The notes below the pieces were generated by a model. The model was given only the letters and a program-made list of their open reading frames with translations, was not told where the DNA came from and did not search any database. A DNA stretch of 6,022 nt from positions 1 to 6,022 of the forward strand of contig PUMS01000207.1 of assembly GCA_003551485.1 (NCBI GenBank), read 5' to 3'. Each line of letters begins with the position of its first letter. The first letter of the stretch is position 1. Origin of the DNA: Phycisphaeraceae bacterium (GTDB lineage: Bacteria; Planctomycetota; Phycisphaerae; Phycisphaerales; Phycisphaeraceae). A program made the position numbers and the translations under genes. Shown here piece after piece: positions 1 through 6,022 of this stretch.

Positions 1-1059
<1,059 letters not shown>

Positions 1060-1107
1060 GCGCTCGCCGGGCGATGTCCCGCAGCGCAGCGGCCGGGAGC
1101 CTTCTGC
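1060..1107 (+). other. glpK-glpD intergenic spacer with two overlapping hairpins
   Basis: The 48-base gap contains a hairpin with outer arms GCGCT (1060-1064) and AGCGC (1083-1087), and inner arms CGGG (1068-1071) and CCCG (1078-1081) around a six-base loop. A second hairpin can form from GCAG (1086-1089) with CTGC (1104-1107) and GGC (1091-1093) with GCC (1099-1101). Its loop holds most of the only Shine-Dalgarno-like sequence, GGGAG (1095-1099). The two share bases 1086-1087, so they compete. There is no T-tract, so this is not a standard terminator. In DNA this GC-rich such pairings arise by chance, so any regulatory role is speculative. Confidence 0.3.
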
Positions 1108-2670
1108 ATGGACCGTCACCAAATGCTCGATCGGATCATGGCCGCCACCGGGCGGTGGGACATGGTGGTCATCGGTGGCGGTGCCACGGGCGCGGGCATC
1201 GCCGTCGATGCGGCCTCCCGTGGCTACAGCGTGGTGCTGCTGGAACAGAACGACTTCGGCCAGGGCACTTCCAGCCGCTCGACCAAGCTCGTTCACGGCG
1301 GGGTGCGCTACCTCCAGCAGGGCGACATCGCCCTGGTCATCGAGGCCCTTCGCGAGCGGGGGATCATGCGCCGAAATGCCCCGCACCTGGTGTTCGACGC
1401 CCCATTCGTGGTGCCCAACTACCACTGGTGGGAGGCGCCCTTCTACGGCACCGGGCTCAAGCTCTACGACCTGCTTGCCGGGCGACACGGCTTTGGCCGC
1501 TCGCGGCTGCTGACGCGGCGCGAGCTATTGCGGCGAATCCCCACGCTCGAGCCAGCAGGCCTGCGCGGCGGGGTGCTCTACCACGATGGCCAGTTCGACG
1601 ATGCCCGGCTGCTGATCAACCTGATCCAGACCGCCATCGAGCGGGGCGCCTGCGCGGTCAACTACTGCCGCGTCGAGGCCGTGGCCCACGATGAGGCCGG
1701 CCGCGCATGCGGCGTCGAGGCCATCGACACCGAGTCGGGGCGACAACTCAGCGTCCGCGCCCGGTGTGTGATCAACGCCACCGGCGCCTTCTGCGATTCG
1801 GTGCGGCGGATGGACCAGCCCGATGCCCCCGCCCTCATCGCGCCCAGCCAGGGCCTGCATATCGTCCTGGACCGCTCGTTTTTGCCCGGTGACACCGCCA
1901 TCATGGTCCCGCGGACTCGCGACGGCCGGGTGATGTTCGCCATCCCCTGGCAGGGCCACACGCTCGTGGGCACCACGGACAACCCCATCGACGAGGCGGT
2001 GCTCGAGCCGGCGCCGCTCGAGGGCGAGATCGACTACATCCTGCAAACCGCCGCACCCTACCTGAGCCGGGATCCGGCACCGGCCGACATCCTCAGCGTC
2101 TTCGCCGGCATCCGCCCGCTGGTCAAGGCCGGCGATGCCGCCGCAACCGCCGCACTGTCCCGCGACCATACGATCCACATCTCACCTTCGGGCATGCTCA
2201 CCATCGCCGGCGGCAAGTGGACCACCTACCGCAGGATGGCCCAGGACTGCATCGACCGCGCTGCGAGCATCGCCGCCCTGCCCAGTCGGCCGTGCATCAC
2301 GCAAATGCTTCCCATCCACGGCCACCTGCCCCATGACGACCGTCACGATGAACTGAGTGGTTACGGGGCCGATGCGCCATTGCTTCGCCGGCTGATGCAG
2401 CAGCGTCCGGAGCTTACCCGCCGACTGCATCCGGACCTGCCGGTCCGTGCCGTGCAGGTAGTGTGGGCAGCGAGGCGGGAGATGGCGCGGACGGTCGAGG
2501 ATGTGTTGTCGCGCCGGACCCGCGTCCTGCCCCTCAACGCCCGCGCTGCAGCGCAGATGGCCCCCGCGGCGGCCGCCCTGTTGGCTGGGGAACTGAACCG
2601 AGACGCAACGTGGCAGTACCGGCAGGTGTCCGTATTTCAGGCCCTTGCCCGCCGTTATCTACCCCAGTGA
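1108..2670 (+). CDS. glpD: Aerobic-type glycerol-3-phosphate dehydrogenase (FAD, quinone-linked)
   Basis: The 520-residue enzyme oxidises sn-glycerol 3-phosphate to dihydroxyacetone phosphate and feeds electrons through FAD to the membrane quinone pool; family members are peripheral on the inner face of the membrane. An N-terminal Rossmann FAD-binding fold shows IGGGATGAGIAVDAASRG (residues 22-39), which fits the first FAD-G3PDH signature. GTSSRSTKLVHGGVRYL follows at about 53-69, with WWEAPFYGTGLKLYDLLAG near 108-126. The second signature, GGKWTTYRRMA, is at 368-378. The C-terminal all-helical domain (about 400-515) carries RLHPDLP and VVWAARREMARTVEDVLSRR. Length is close to E. coli GlpD (501 residues). 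The ATG at 1108 has GGGAG at 1095-1099, eight bases upstream, and starts just before the FAD motif as usual. No signal peptide or transmembrane segment is apparent. It follows glpK directly, giving the complete two-step route from glycerol to a glycolytic intermediate. An anaerobic GlpA-type subunit is less likely because no glpB or glpC follows. Confidence 0.96.
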   Translation: MDRHQMLDRIMAATGRWDMVVIGGGATGAGIAVDAASRGYSVVLLEQNDFGQGTSSRSTKLVHGGVRYLQQGDIALVIEALRERGIMRRNAPHLVFDAPFVVPNYHWWEAPFYGTGLKLYDLLAGRHGFGRSRLLTRRELLRRIPTLEPAGLRGGVLYHDGQFDDARLLINLIQTAIERGACAVNYCRVEAVAHDEAGRACGVEAIDTESGRQLSVRARCVINATGAFCDSVRRMDQPDAPALIAPSQGLHIVLDRSFLPGDTAIMVPRTRDGRVMFAIPWQGHTLVGTTDNPIDEAVLEPAPLEGEIDYILQTAAPYLSRDPAPADILSVFAGIRPLVKAGDAAATAALSRDHTIHISPSGMLTIAGGKWTTYRRMAQDCIDRAASIAALPSRPCITQMLPIHGHLPHDDRHDELSGYGADAPLLRRLMQQRPELTRRLHPDLPVRAVQVVWAARREMARTVEDVLSRRTRVLPLNARAAAQMAPAAAALLAGELNRDATWQYRQVSVFQALARRYLPQ

Positions 2671-2722
2671 CGGGTTATCCGCGGCCGTAGCACCCGATGG
2701 TTGCATCAGAGGTGTCTGCGGA

Positions 2723-2750
2723 CGGCCGAACTCTGGCCGACTTACTTCTT
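2723..2750 (+). terminator. Candidate terminator of the glpKD transcript
   Basis: The arms CGGCC (2723-2727) and GGCCG (2735-2739) pair perfectly around a seven-base loop. They are followed by the pyrimidine-rich, partly T-rich CTTACTTCTT (2741-2750). It lies about 50 bases beyond the glpD stop, a sensible place to end the operon. The five-pair stem is short and the T-run is broken, so this is a weak intrinsic terminator at best. Confidence 0.3.
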
Positions 2751-2834
2751 CCGGTGCGGAATAGGGGCCGGAGTGTGAGGGCAACAGGCTCCCGATCGTG
2801 CGGTGCACGACCCATGACTGGACATCGACCATTC

Positions 2835-2860
2835 GCGGTGATTCCACCGCCTTCTCCCTC
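2835..2860 (+). terminator. Second hairpin, possible back-up terminator
   Basis: GCGGTG (2835-2840) and CACCGC (2845-2850) form a perfect six-pair stem with the tetraloop ATTC. CTTCTCCCTC follows, with only scattered T residues. It could end read-through from glpKD or simply be a transcript-stabilising hairpin. The missing continuous T-run keeps confidence low. Confidence 0.25.
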
Positions 2861-2997
2861 GGCCAGGCCACCGGGAGCAGAGGGGCATGAACATCCCCGT
2901 CCATCGCAGCGGTTTTCGTTGGTCTGAGTGGGCAGACAGGCCGGGGTGAGCGTCCGAACAGCCGTCGCCGCAACCGGTCTCACACGTTGGGCATCCG

Positions 2998-3026
2998 TGG
3001 CGAGTGACGGCGGAAGATGATATGGT
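2998..3026 (+). promoter_or_regulatory. Weak extended -10 promoter candidate for the ligase gene
   Basis: TGATATGGT (3018-3026) fits an extended -10 pattern: TG, one base, then TATGGT, which matches four of six positions of TATAAT. Seventeen bases upstream lies TGGCGA (2998-3003), which matches only three of six positions of the -35 consensus. The spot is plausible because the ligase needs a promoter after the probable glpKD terminators, and AT-rich hexamers are rare here. The start would lie near 3033, giving a leader of about 200 bases. Sigma-factor preferences of this organism are unknown. Confidence 0.2.
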
Positions 3027-3243
3027 TTGCCGGTGGTCGCCCAAGGCCCGCGTGGGTGCGGGTTTATCCGGGCTGACGTCAACGCCGAGCCGTGCGGGCC
3101 GCGGGTGGACGCCCCTGACGGGGTCTGCACCGGGCGGCGGAATGCGGTCCCCGCCGCGTGGTCCGGAGCTTCCACCTGCCGCATGGTTGCCCGCGGCGCG
3201 GAACCCGGCCCCACGACACGACCCAAGGAACACCCGCTCATGA
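3022..3243 (+). CDS. Doubtful 73-codon upstream ORF overlapping the ligase start
   Basis: This frame starts at ATG 3022, with GGAAG at 3012-3016 five bases upstream, and ends with TGA at 3241-3243. It therefore overlaps the ligase ATG in an ATGA arrangement typical of translational coupling. The product would be about 73 residues, rich in Pro, Arg, Gly and Ala, with no recognisable motif, signal peptide or membrane segment. Third-position G+C counted by hand is about 74 percent, against about 82 percent for the frame shared with the ligase over the same stretch, so codon use does not support it. The start also overlaps the candidate -10 box, so both cannot be right. It is most likely a random open frame in GC-rich DNA. 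Confidence 0.12.
   Translation: MVCRWSPKARVGAGLSGLTSTPSRAGRGWTPLTGSAPGGGMRSPPRGPELPPAAWLPAARNPAPRHDPRNTRS
3033..3239 (+). promoter_or_regulatory. GC-rich, possibly structured 5' leader of the ligase gene
   Basis: A long-range helix pairs GCCGCGGG (3098-3105) with CCCGCGGC (3190-3197), eight perfect pairs. Inside it are CCCC (3112-3115) with GGGG (3120-3123) around a TGAC tetraloop, and GCGGCGG (3134-3140) with CCGCCGC (3151-3157) around a ten-base loop. A weaker GTGG (3158-3161) with CCAC (3172-3175) follows. The layout is a closed multibranch structure ending about 30 bases before the AAGGA ribosome-binding site. I could not match it to a known riboswitch core. High GC makes chance pairing likely, so this is a candidate only. 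Confidence 0.25.
3225..3242 (+). promoter_or_regulatory. Ribosome-binding site that fixes the ligase start
   Basis: AAGGA (3225-3229) lies ten bases before ATG 3240-3242. It is the best Shine-Dalgarno match before any gene in this window, and it decides for 3240 over the upstream in-frame starts at 3027 (TTG) and 3183 (ATG), neither of which has one. Confidence 0.6.
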
Positions 3244-4730
3244 GTGCGCTCTGGCCGATCATACGAAAGGGGCTGGCACAGCCGCGGCGGACCGCCATCG
3301 TCGACGACCGGGATGAGTACAGCTACCTCAAGCTCATCGGTGGCGGCCTGTTCTTGGCCGAGCGGCTCGATGCCATGACCGACAAGCGCCACGTGGGCAT
3401 CCTCCTGCCCACCACCGGCGCCTTCGCCATCGCCATGATCGGCACGTGGCTGTCGCGCCGCACGATCGTGCCGCTCAACTTCCTGCTGGCCCGGTCCGAG
3501 CTCGAGTACGTCATCCGTGACAGCGGCATCGACACCATCATCACCGCGGACGCGATGCTGGACTACCTCGGCGGCCCGCAGGTGCTGCCCTCGGACATCA
3601 CGCTGCTGAAGCTCGAGGAGATGGACACCTCCGGCGTGCCCCCGCTGCGCTGGCCGCCGATGGCGGGCGGCGATGAACTGGCGGCGCTGCTTTACACCTC
3701 CGGCACCAGCGGCCGGCCCAAGGGCGTGATGCTCAGCCACGGCAACCTTCGCAGCAACGCCCGCGCGGCGATCGAGCACGCCGGGATCAAGAGCGCCGAC
3801 ACGTTTCTGGGCGTGCTGCCGCAGTTCCATGCCTTCGGCCTCACGGCCCTGACGCTGGTGCCGCTTTACATGGGCTCGCGCATCGTCTATTCGGCCCGCT
3901 TCATTCCCAAGCGCATCCACGAGCTGATCGTGCAGCACCGGCCGGACATCTTCATCGGCATCCCGTCGATGTACGGGGCGCTATTGTCGGTGCGCGAAGC
4001 GAAGGCGGAGGATTTCAGTTCGATCCGCATGGCCGTTAGCGGGGCCGAGCCGCTGCCGTCGGCTATCTACGAGGGCTTCCGCGACCGGTTCAATACCGAG
4101 ATTCTCGAGGGCTACGGCCTGACCGAGGCCAGCCCCATCACCCACTGGTCCACGCCGCGGGCCCAGAAGCGCCACGGCGTCGGCCGCGCCCTGCCGGGCG
4201 TTCGCACGCTCATCCTCGATGAGCGCGACCGGGTCCTGCCCCCGGACGAGCAGGGGGAGATCGTGCTCGCCGGGCCCAACATCATGCAGGGCTACTACCA
4301 CCTGCCCGAGGAGACCGAGGCCGCCTTCATCACCATCGAGGAGCCTGACGGCACGCGACGGCGCTACTTCCGCACCGGTGACATCGGCAAGGTCGATGCC
4401 GATGGCTTTCTCTACATCACCGGCCGCAAGAAGGAGATGATGATCGTCGGGGGCGAGAACGTCTTCCCGCGCGAGATCGAGGAGGTGCTCAACGCACATC
4501 CCCACGTGCATGCCTCGGCGGTGATCGGCAGGCCCGATGGCATCCGCGGTGAGGTGCCCATCGCCTTCATCGAGCTCGAAGAGGACACGGCGTTCGATGA
4601 GACGGTCCTGCGGCAGTGGTGCCGCGACCGGCTGGCCAACTACAAGGTGCCGCGTCAGATCCGGGCGGTGGAGAAGCTGCCGCGCAGCGGCACGGGCAAG
4701 GTCCTCCGCCGCCAGCTCAGCCCGCAGTAG
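3240..4730 (+). CDS. AMP-forming acyl-CoA synthetase / acyl-acid ligase
   Basis: The predicted 496-residue ANL-superfamily enzyme activates a carboxylic acid with ATP to an acyl-adenylate and then, typically, transfers the acyl group to coenzyme A. The P-loop-like motif YTSGTSGRPKGVMLSHGN begins at residue 152. GYGLTEASP is at 291-299, YFRTGD at 376-381, and ITGRKKEMMIVGGENVFPREIEEVL follows through the hinge into the small C-terminal domain. RSGTGKVLRR at 482-491 carries the expected catalytic lysine (Lys487). Sequence resembles long- or medium-chain fatty acyl-CoA ligases (FadD/LcfB-like), but acyl-ACP or other acid substrates cannot be excluded. I start it at ATG 3240 because AAGGA lies at 3225-3229, ten bases upstream, and the protein begins with a normal family N-terminus. 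The same frame stays open to a TTG at 3027 and has another ATG at 3183. Those extensions look non-conserved and lack a ribosome-binding site. No signal peptide or membrane segment is seen. Confidence 0.93.
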   Translation: MSALWPIIRKGLAQPRRTAIVDDRDEYSYLKLIGGGLFLAERLDAMTDKRHVGILLPTTGAFAIAMIGTWLSRRTIVPLNFLLARSELEYVIRDSGIDTIITADAMLDYLGGPQVLPSDITLLKLEEMDTSGVPPLRWPPMAGGDELAALLYTSGTSGRPKGVMLSHGNLRSNARAAIEHAGIKSADTFLGVLPQFHAFGLTALTLVPLYMGSRIVYSARFIPKRIHELIVQHRPDIFIGIPSMYGALLSVREAKAEDFSSIRMAVSGAEPLPSAIYEGFRDRFNTEILEGYGLTEASPITHWSTPRAQKRHGVGRALPGVRTLILDERDRVLPPDEQGEIVLAGPNIMQGYYHLPEETEAAFITIEEPDGTRRRYFRTGDIGKVDADGFLYITGRKKEMMIVGGENVFPREIEEVLNAHPHVHASAVIGRPDGIRGEVPIAFIELEEDTAFDETVLRQWCRDRLANYKVPRQIRAVEKLPRSGTGKVLRRQLSPQ

Positions 4731-4735
4731 CCCGC

Positions 4736-4775
4736 ACCCGCGGCCCCGCGGCCCCCCGCCTTCCCCGGCGCGGGT
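4736..4775 (+). repeat. Inverted repeat and C-rich tandem octamer between ligase and radical SAM gene
   Basis: ACCCGCG (4736-4742) and CGCGGGT (4769-4775) are perfect seven-base inverted arms separated by 26 bases. Inside, GCGGCCCC occurs twice in tandem (4740-4747, 4748-4755), and the 69-base spacer is strongly C-rich on the plus strand. No T-run follows, so an intrinsic terminator is unlikely. A partial barrier, an mRNA-stability hairpin or a C-rich Rho-entry region are possible, as is plain compositional chance. Confidence 0.35.
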
Positions 4776-4799
4776 CCCGCCGCCTCGATCACTGCCGCC

Positions 4800-5705
4800 A
4801 TGAGTTCTGACCCATCCACGAATCCGCCCGCCGGTGCTGAGGATGGCCTCCGCCGCGCCTTTGCCAGCCACGGCCGCCACTGGCGCCGGTTCGACTACGT
4901 CTATCCCGTCATCAGCCGTCGCAGCGGCGGTCTGTCGATCGGTGTGAACCTCAACCCCGACGCGGCGTGCAACTTCGACTGCATCTACTGCTGCGTCAAC
5001 CGCAGCAAGCCCCCGCAGCGCCGGGATGTGGACCTTGCCCAACTCGAGGCCGAGCTCGATCAGATGATCCGCTATGCCCGCGAGGGGGAGTTGTGGACGG
5101 AAGAGCCGTTTGCCTCGGTGCCCGCGGCGTATCGCGTGATCCGCGACATCGCCTTTTCCGGCGATGGCGAGCCGACGGCATTCCCCGGCTTCGAGACCGC
5201 CTGCCGTATCGCCGTGGATGCGCGCCGTCGCCACCGCCTCGATGAGGCGGCCATCATCGTCATCACCAACGCCACGCTCCTTCACCAGCCGCACGTGCAG
5301 CGGGCCCTGGCGCTGCTCGATGAGCACGGCGGTGAGGTCTGGGGCAAGCTCGACGCTGGCACCGAGGCCTACTACCGGCGCGTCGACCGCAGCGCGGTGC
5401 CGTTCCAGCGCGTGCTGGACAACCTGCTGGCCTGCGGCCGGGCGCGGCCGTTGACGATCCAGGTCATGCTCGCCGCCATCGAGGGCGAGCCGATGCCCGA
5501 TGAGGAGTTCGACGCCCTCATCGGCCGCATCGAGAGGCTGAAGCGCGGCGGGGCGGCCATCCGCACCGTCCAGCTCTACACCGTCGCCCGCCAGCCGGCC
5601 GAGAGCTACGTCACCGCCCTGAGCGATGCCGAGATGGATCGCCGGGGCCGGAAGATGGCCGAGCGCCTGAGCGATGTCGATGTGCAGGTATACCACGGCG
5701 TCTGA
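4800..5705 (+). CDS. Radical SAM protein, stand-alone, TYW1/COG0731-like
   Basis: This 301-residue protein has the radical SAM cluster motif CNFDCIYC, with Cys57, Cys61 and Cys64 (CX3CX2C) expected to hold the [4Fe-4S] cluster that cleaves S-adenosylmethionine. A further cysteine follows directly (Cys65). The SAM-contacting strand appears as FSGDGEPTAFPGF (119-131), a GEP-type motif seen in COG0731/TYW1-like enzymes. VITNATLLHQPHV and GKLDAGTEAYYRRVDR are typical later barrel segments of that group. The preceding SIGVNLNPDAACNF also fits. No extra C-terminal cluster domain, membrane segment or signal peptide is visible. The substrate is unknown; a tRNA-wybutosine role is not implied, as that pathway is archaeal and eukaryotic. 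ATG 4800 has no recognisable Shine-Dalgarno sequence, but the cluster motif lies at the expected distance and no in-frame start exists between it and the ligase stop. The gene lies 69 bases after the ligase on the same strand, so co-transcription is possible. Confidence 0.9.
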   Translation: MSSDPSTNPPAGAEDGLRRAFASHGRHWRRFDYVYPVISRRSGGLSIGVNLNPDAACNFDCIYCCVNRSKPPQRRDVDLAQLEAELDQMIRYAREGELWTEEPFASVPAAYRVIRDIAFSGDGEPTAFPGFETACRIAVDARRRHRLDEAAIIVITNATLLHQPHVQRALALLDEHGGEVWGKLDAGTEAYYRRVDRSAVPFQRVLDNLLACGRARPLTIQVMLAAIEGEPMPDEEFDALIGRIERLKRGGAAIRTVQLYTVARQPAESYVTALSDAEMDRRGRKMAERLSDVDVQVYHGV

Positions 5706-5723
5706 CCGGCAGGGGGGTGCCGG
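5706..5723 (+). terminator. Hairpin abutting the radical SAM stop codon
   Basis: CCGGCA (5706-5711) and TGCCGG (5718-5723) form a perfect six-pair stem around six G residues, beginning at the first base after the TGA. No T-run follows, so it may be a non-canonical terminator or a 3'-end stabilising hairpin rather than a standard intrinsic terminator. Confidence 0.35.
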
Positions 5724-5756
5724 GACACCGACGTCGGATGGCCCGAGCTGCATCGT

Positions 5757-5803
5757 GTGCCACCGGCCTGGGAAAGCACTGGCGGGCAAGCCACCCGTGG
5801 CAC
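5757..5803. repeat. Inverted repeat in the convergent junction, possible two-way terminator
   Basis: GTGCCAC (5757-5763) and GTGGCAC (5797-5803) are perfect seven-base arms with a 33-base spacer, inside which GCCA (5759-5762) can alternatively pair with TGGC (5780-5783). It lies between two gene 3' ends. No T-run is present on either strand, so a terminator role is a guess from position. Confidence 0.3.
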
Positions 5804-5831
5804 CCTCCGGACAACATCGTTCATGCCACGG

Positions 5832-6022
5832 TCAGAGTGTCGGGGCGACATCGTTCCAGTTGGTCTGGGCGGTGGCGGCGGCCGGCCAGGGCGCTTCGAG
5901 GCCGCGAAGGTCCAGCACGACCGGCCCGCGGCGGGCGGGGGCCATGTCCAGGGCCAGGCGGAAGCTGAGCAGGTCCAACACCCCTTCACCCACCGGGCAG
6001 CGCACCGCGCCGCCACCGGTGC
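5832..6022 (-). CDS. C-terminal 62 residues of an unrecognised protein (5' end outside window)
   Basis: On the minus strand one frame is open from the right edge to a TGA at 5834-5832. It encodes 62 residues that include VRCPVGEGVLDLLSFRLALD and RRGPVVLDLRGLEAPWP, ending in WNDVAPTL. Hand counting gives G or C at about 55 of 62 third positions, as expected for a real gene here. The residue mix (Leu, Val, Asp, Ala) looks like folded protein. The competing minus-strand frame over 5606-6016 is rich in Trp, Cys, Arg and Pro and runs into the radical SAM gene, so I rejected it. I recognise no family, and no start or catalytic motif is visible. The gene converges on the radical SAM gene and is probably unrelated to it in expression. 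Confidence 0.55.
   Translation of the reverse strand, partial: TGGGAVRCPVGEGVLDLLSFRLALDMAPARRGPVVLDLRGLEAPWPAAATAQTNWNDVAPTL

Larger units (their letters stand above)
2671..3239. other. 569-base intergenic region without a supported protein gene
   Basis: The long open frames on both strands here, including a minus-strand one across 2675-3298, translate to Pro/Arg/Gly/Ser-rich sequence with no recognisable domain, and they conflict with the better supported ligase start. I therefore call none of them a gene. What the stretch does hold is a hairpin straight after the glpD stop (CGGGT 2671-2675 with ACCCG 2692-2696), two terminator-like hairpins (2723-2750 and 2835-2860), a weak promoter candidate (2998-3026), and a GC-rich leader (about 3033-3239) with a long-range helix. 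Between about 2880 and 2990 I see nothing I can name. Confidence 0.6.
5706..5831. other. Convergent intergenic junction with several inverted repeats
   Basis: This 126-base stretch separates the plus-strand radical SAM gene from the minus-strand gene to the right. It contains the hairpin at 5706-5723, the ten-base palindrome CCGACGTCGG (5728-5737) and the long inverted repeat at 5757-5803. No protein or RNA gene is supported. Its position between two gene ends suggests a transcription-end zone acting in both directions. Confidence 0.45.

Noticed and set aside
2675..3938. Long minus-strand open frames (2675-3298 and 2742-3938)
   Set aside because: They lie antisense to the clear ligase gene and the intergenic region, have no recognisable motif, and are explained by scarcity of stop codons in GC-rich DNA.
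4800..5705. Idea that the ligase and radical SAM protein form a peptide or natural-product pathway
   Set aside because: No precursor peptide, carrier protein, transporter or other biosynthetic gene is present. Adjacency alone is not evidence.
3981..5789. A 602-codon minus-strand open frame
   Set aside because: It lies opposite the ligase and radical SAM genes, both of which have unmistakable catalytic motifs. The antisense translation is rich in repeated His, Gly, Arg and Ala without domains.
5757..5803. Resemblance to a cobalamin riboswitch piece (GCCAC followed by a GGGAAAGC-like element)
   Set aside because: The other conserved blocks, including the terminal box and the upstream core, are not found, and it lies at a gene 3' end rather than before a gene.
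5814..5856. Direct repeat ACATCGTTC at 5814-5822 and 5848-5856
   Set aside because: Only two nine-base copies, one of them inside the minus-strand coding region. Chance is sufficient.
5606..6016. Minus-strand frame proposed to start at 6016
   Set aside because: Its translation is rich in Trp, Cys, Arg and Pro and overlaps the end of the radical SAM gene. The neighbouring frame ending at 5832 looks far more protein-like.

Overview
This is a GC-rich bacterial window. Its coding frames prefer G or C at third positions, genes are closely spaced, and Shine-Dalgarno signals are weak or absent. Those traits and the gene styles would fit a GC-rich Planctomycetota-type bacterium (for example Phycisphaerae), but this is an inference from style only and no lineage marker is present. 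Four genes are on the plus strand and one gene fragment enters from the right edge on the minus strand.

Region 1 (1-2670) is a glycerol catabolic pair: the 3' two thirds of glycerol kinase (glpK), then, after a 48-base gap, a complete FAD-dependent glycerol-3-phosphate dehydrogenase (glpD). Together they convert glycerol to glycerol 3-phosphate and then to dihydroxyacetone phosphate, passing electrons to the quinone pool. The gap and orientation indicate one transcript.

Region 2 (2671-3239) is 569 bases with no convincing protein gene. It holds two hairpins that could end glpKD transcription, a weak extended -10 promoter candidate near 3018-3026, and a GC-rich leader of about 200 bases before the next gene. 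That leader contains an 8-base-pair long-range helix, internal hairpins and a short open frame that overlaps the next start by ATGA. It is the least explained part of the window.

Region 3 (3240-5705) carries an AMP-forming acyl-CoA/acyl-acid ligase with all core adenylation motifs. After 69 bases comes a stand-alone radical SAM protein with a CX3CX2C iron-sulfur motif and an SGDGEPT motif, similar to the COG0731/TYW1-like group. They may be co-transcribed, but nothing shows a shared pathway.

Region 4 (5706-6022) is a convergent junction with several inverted repeats. It is followed by the last 62 codons of an unrecognised minus-strand gene.

The window is mostly ordinary metabolism. I do not see a defence system, mobile element, CRISPR array, tRNA, rRNA or other clearly new multi-gene system. 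The most useful leads are the ligase leader, the orphan radical SAM protein and the glycerol kinase that lacks the known allosteric and phosphorylation sites.
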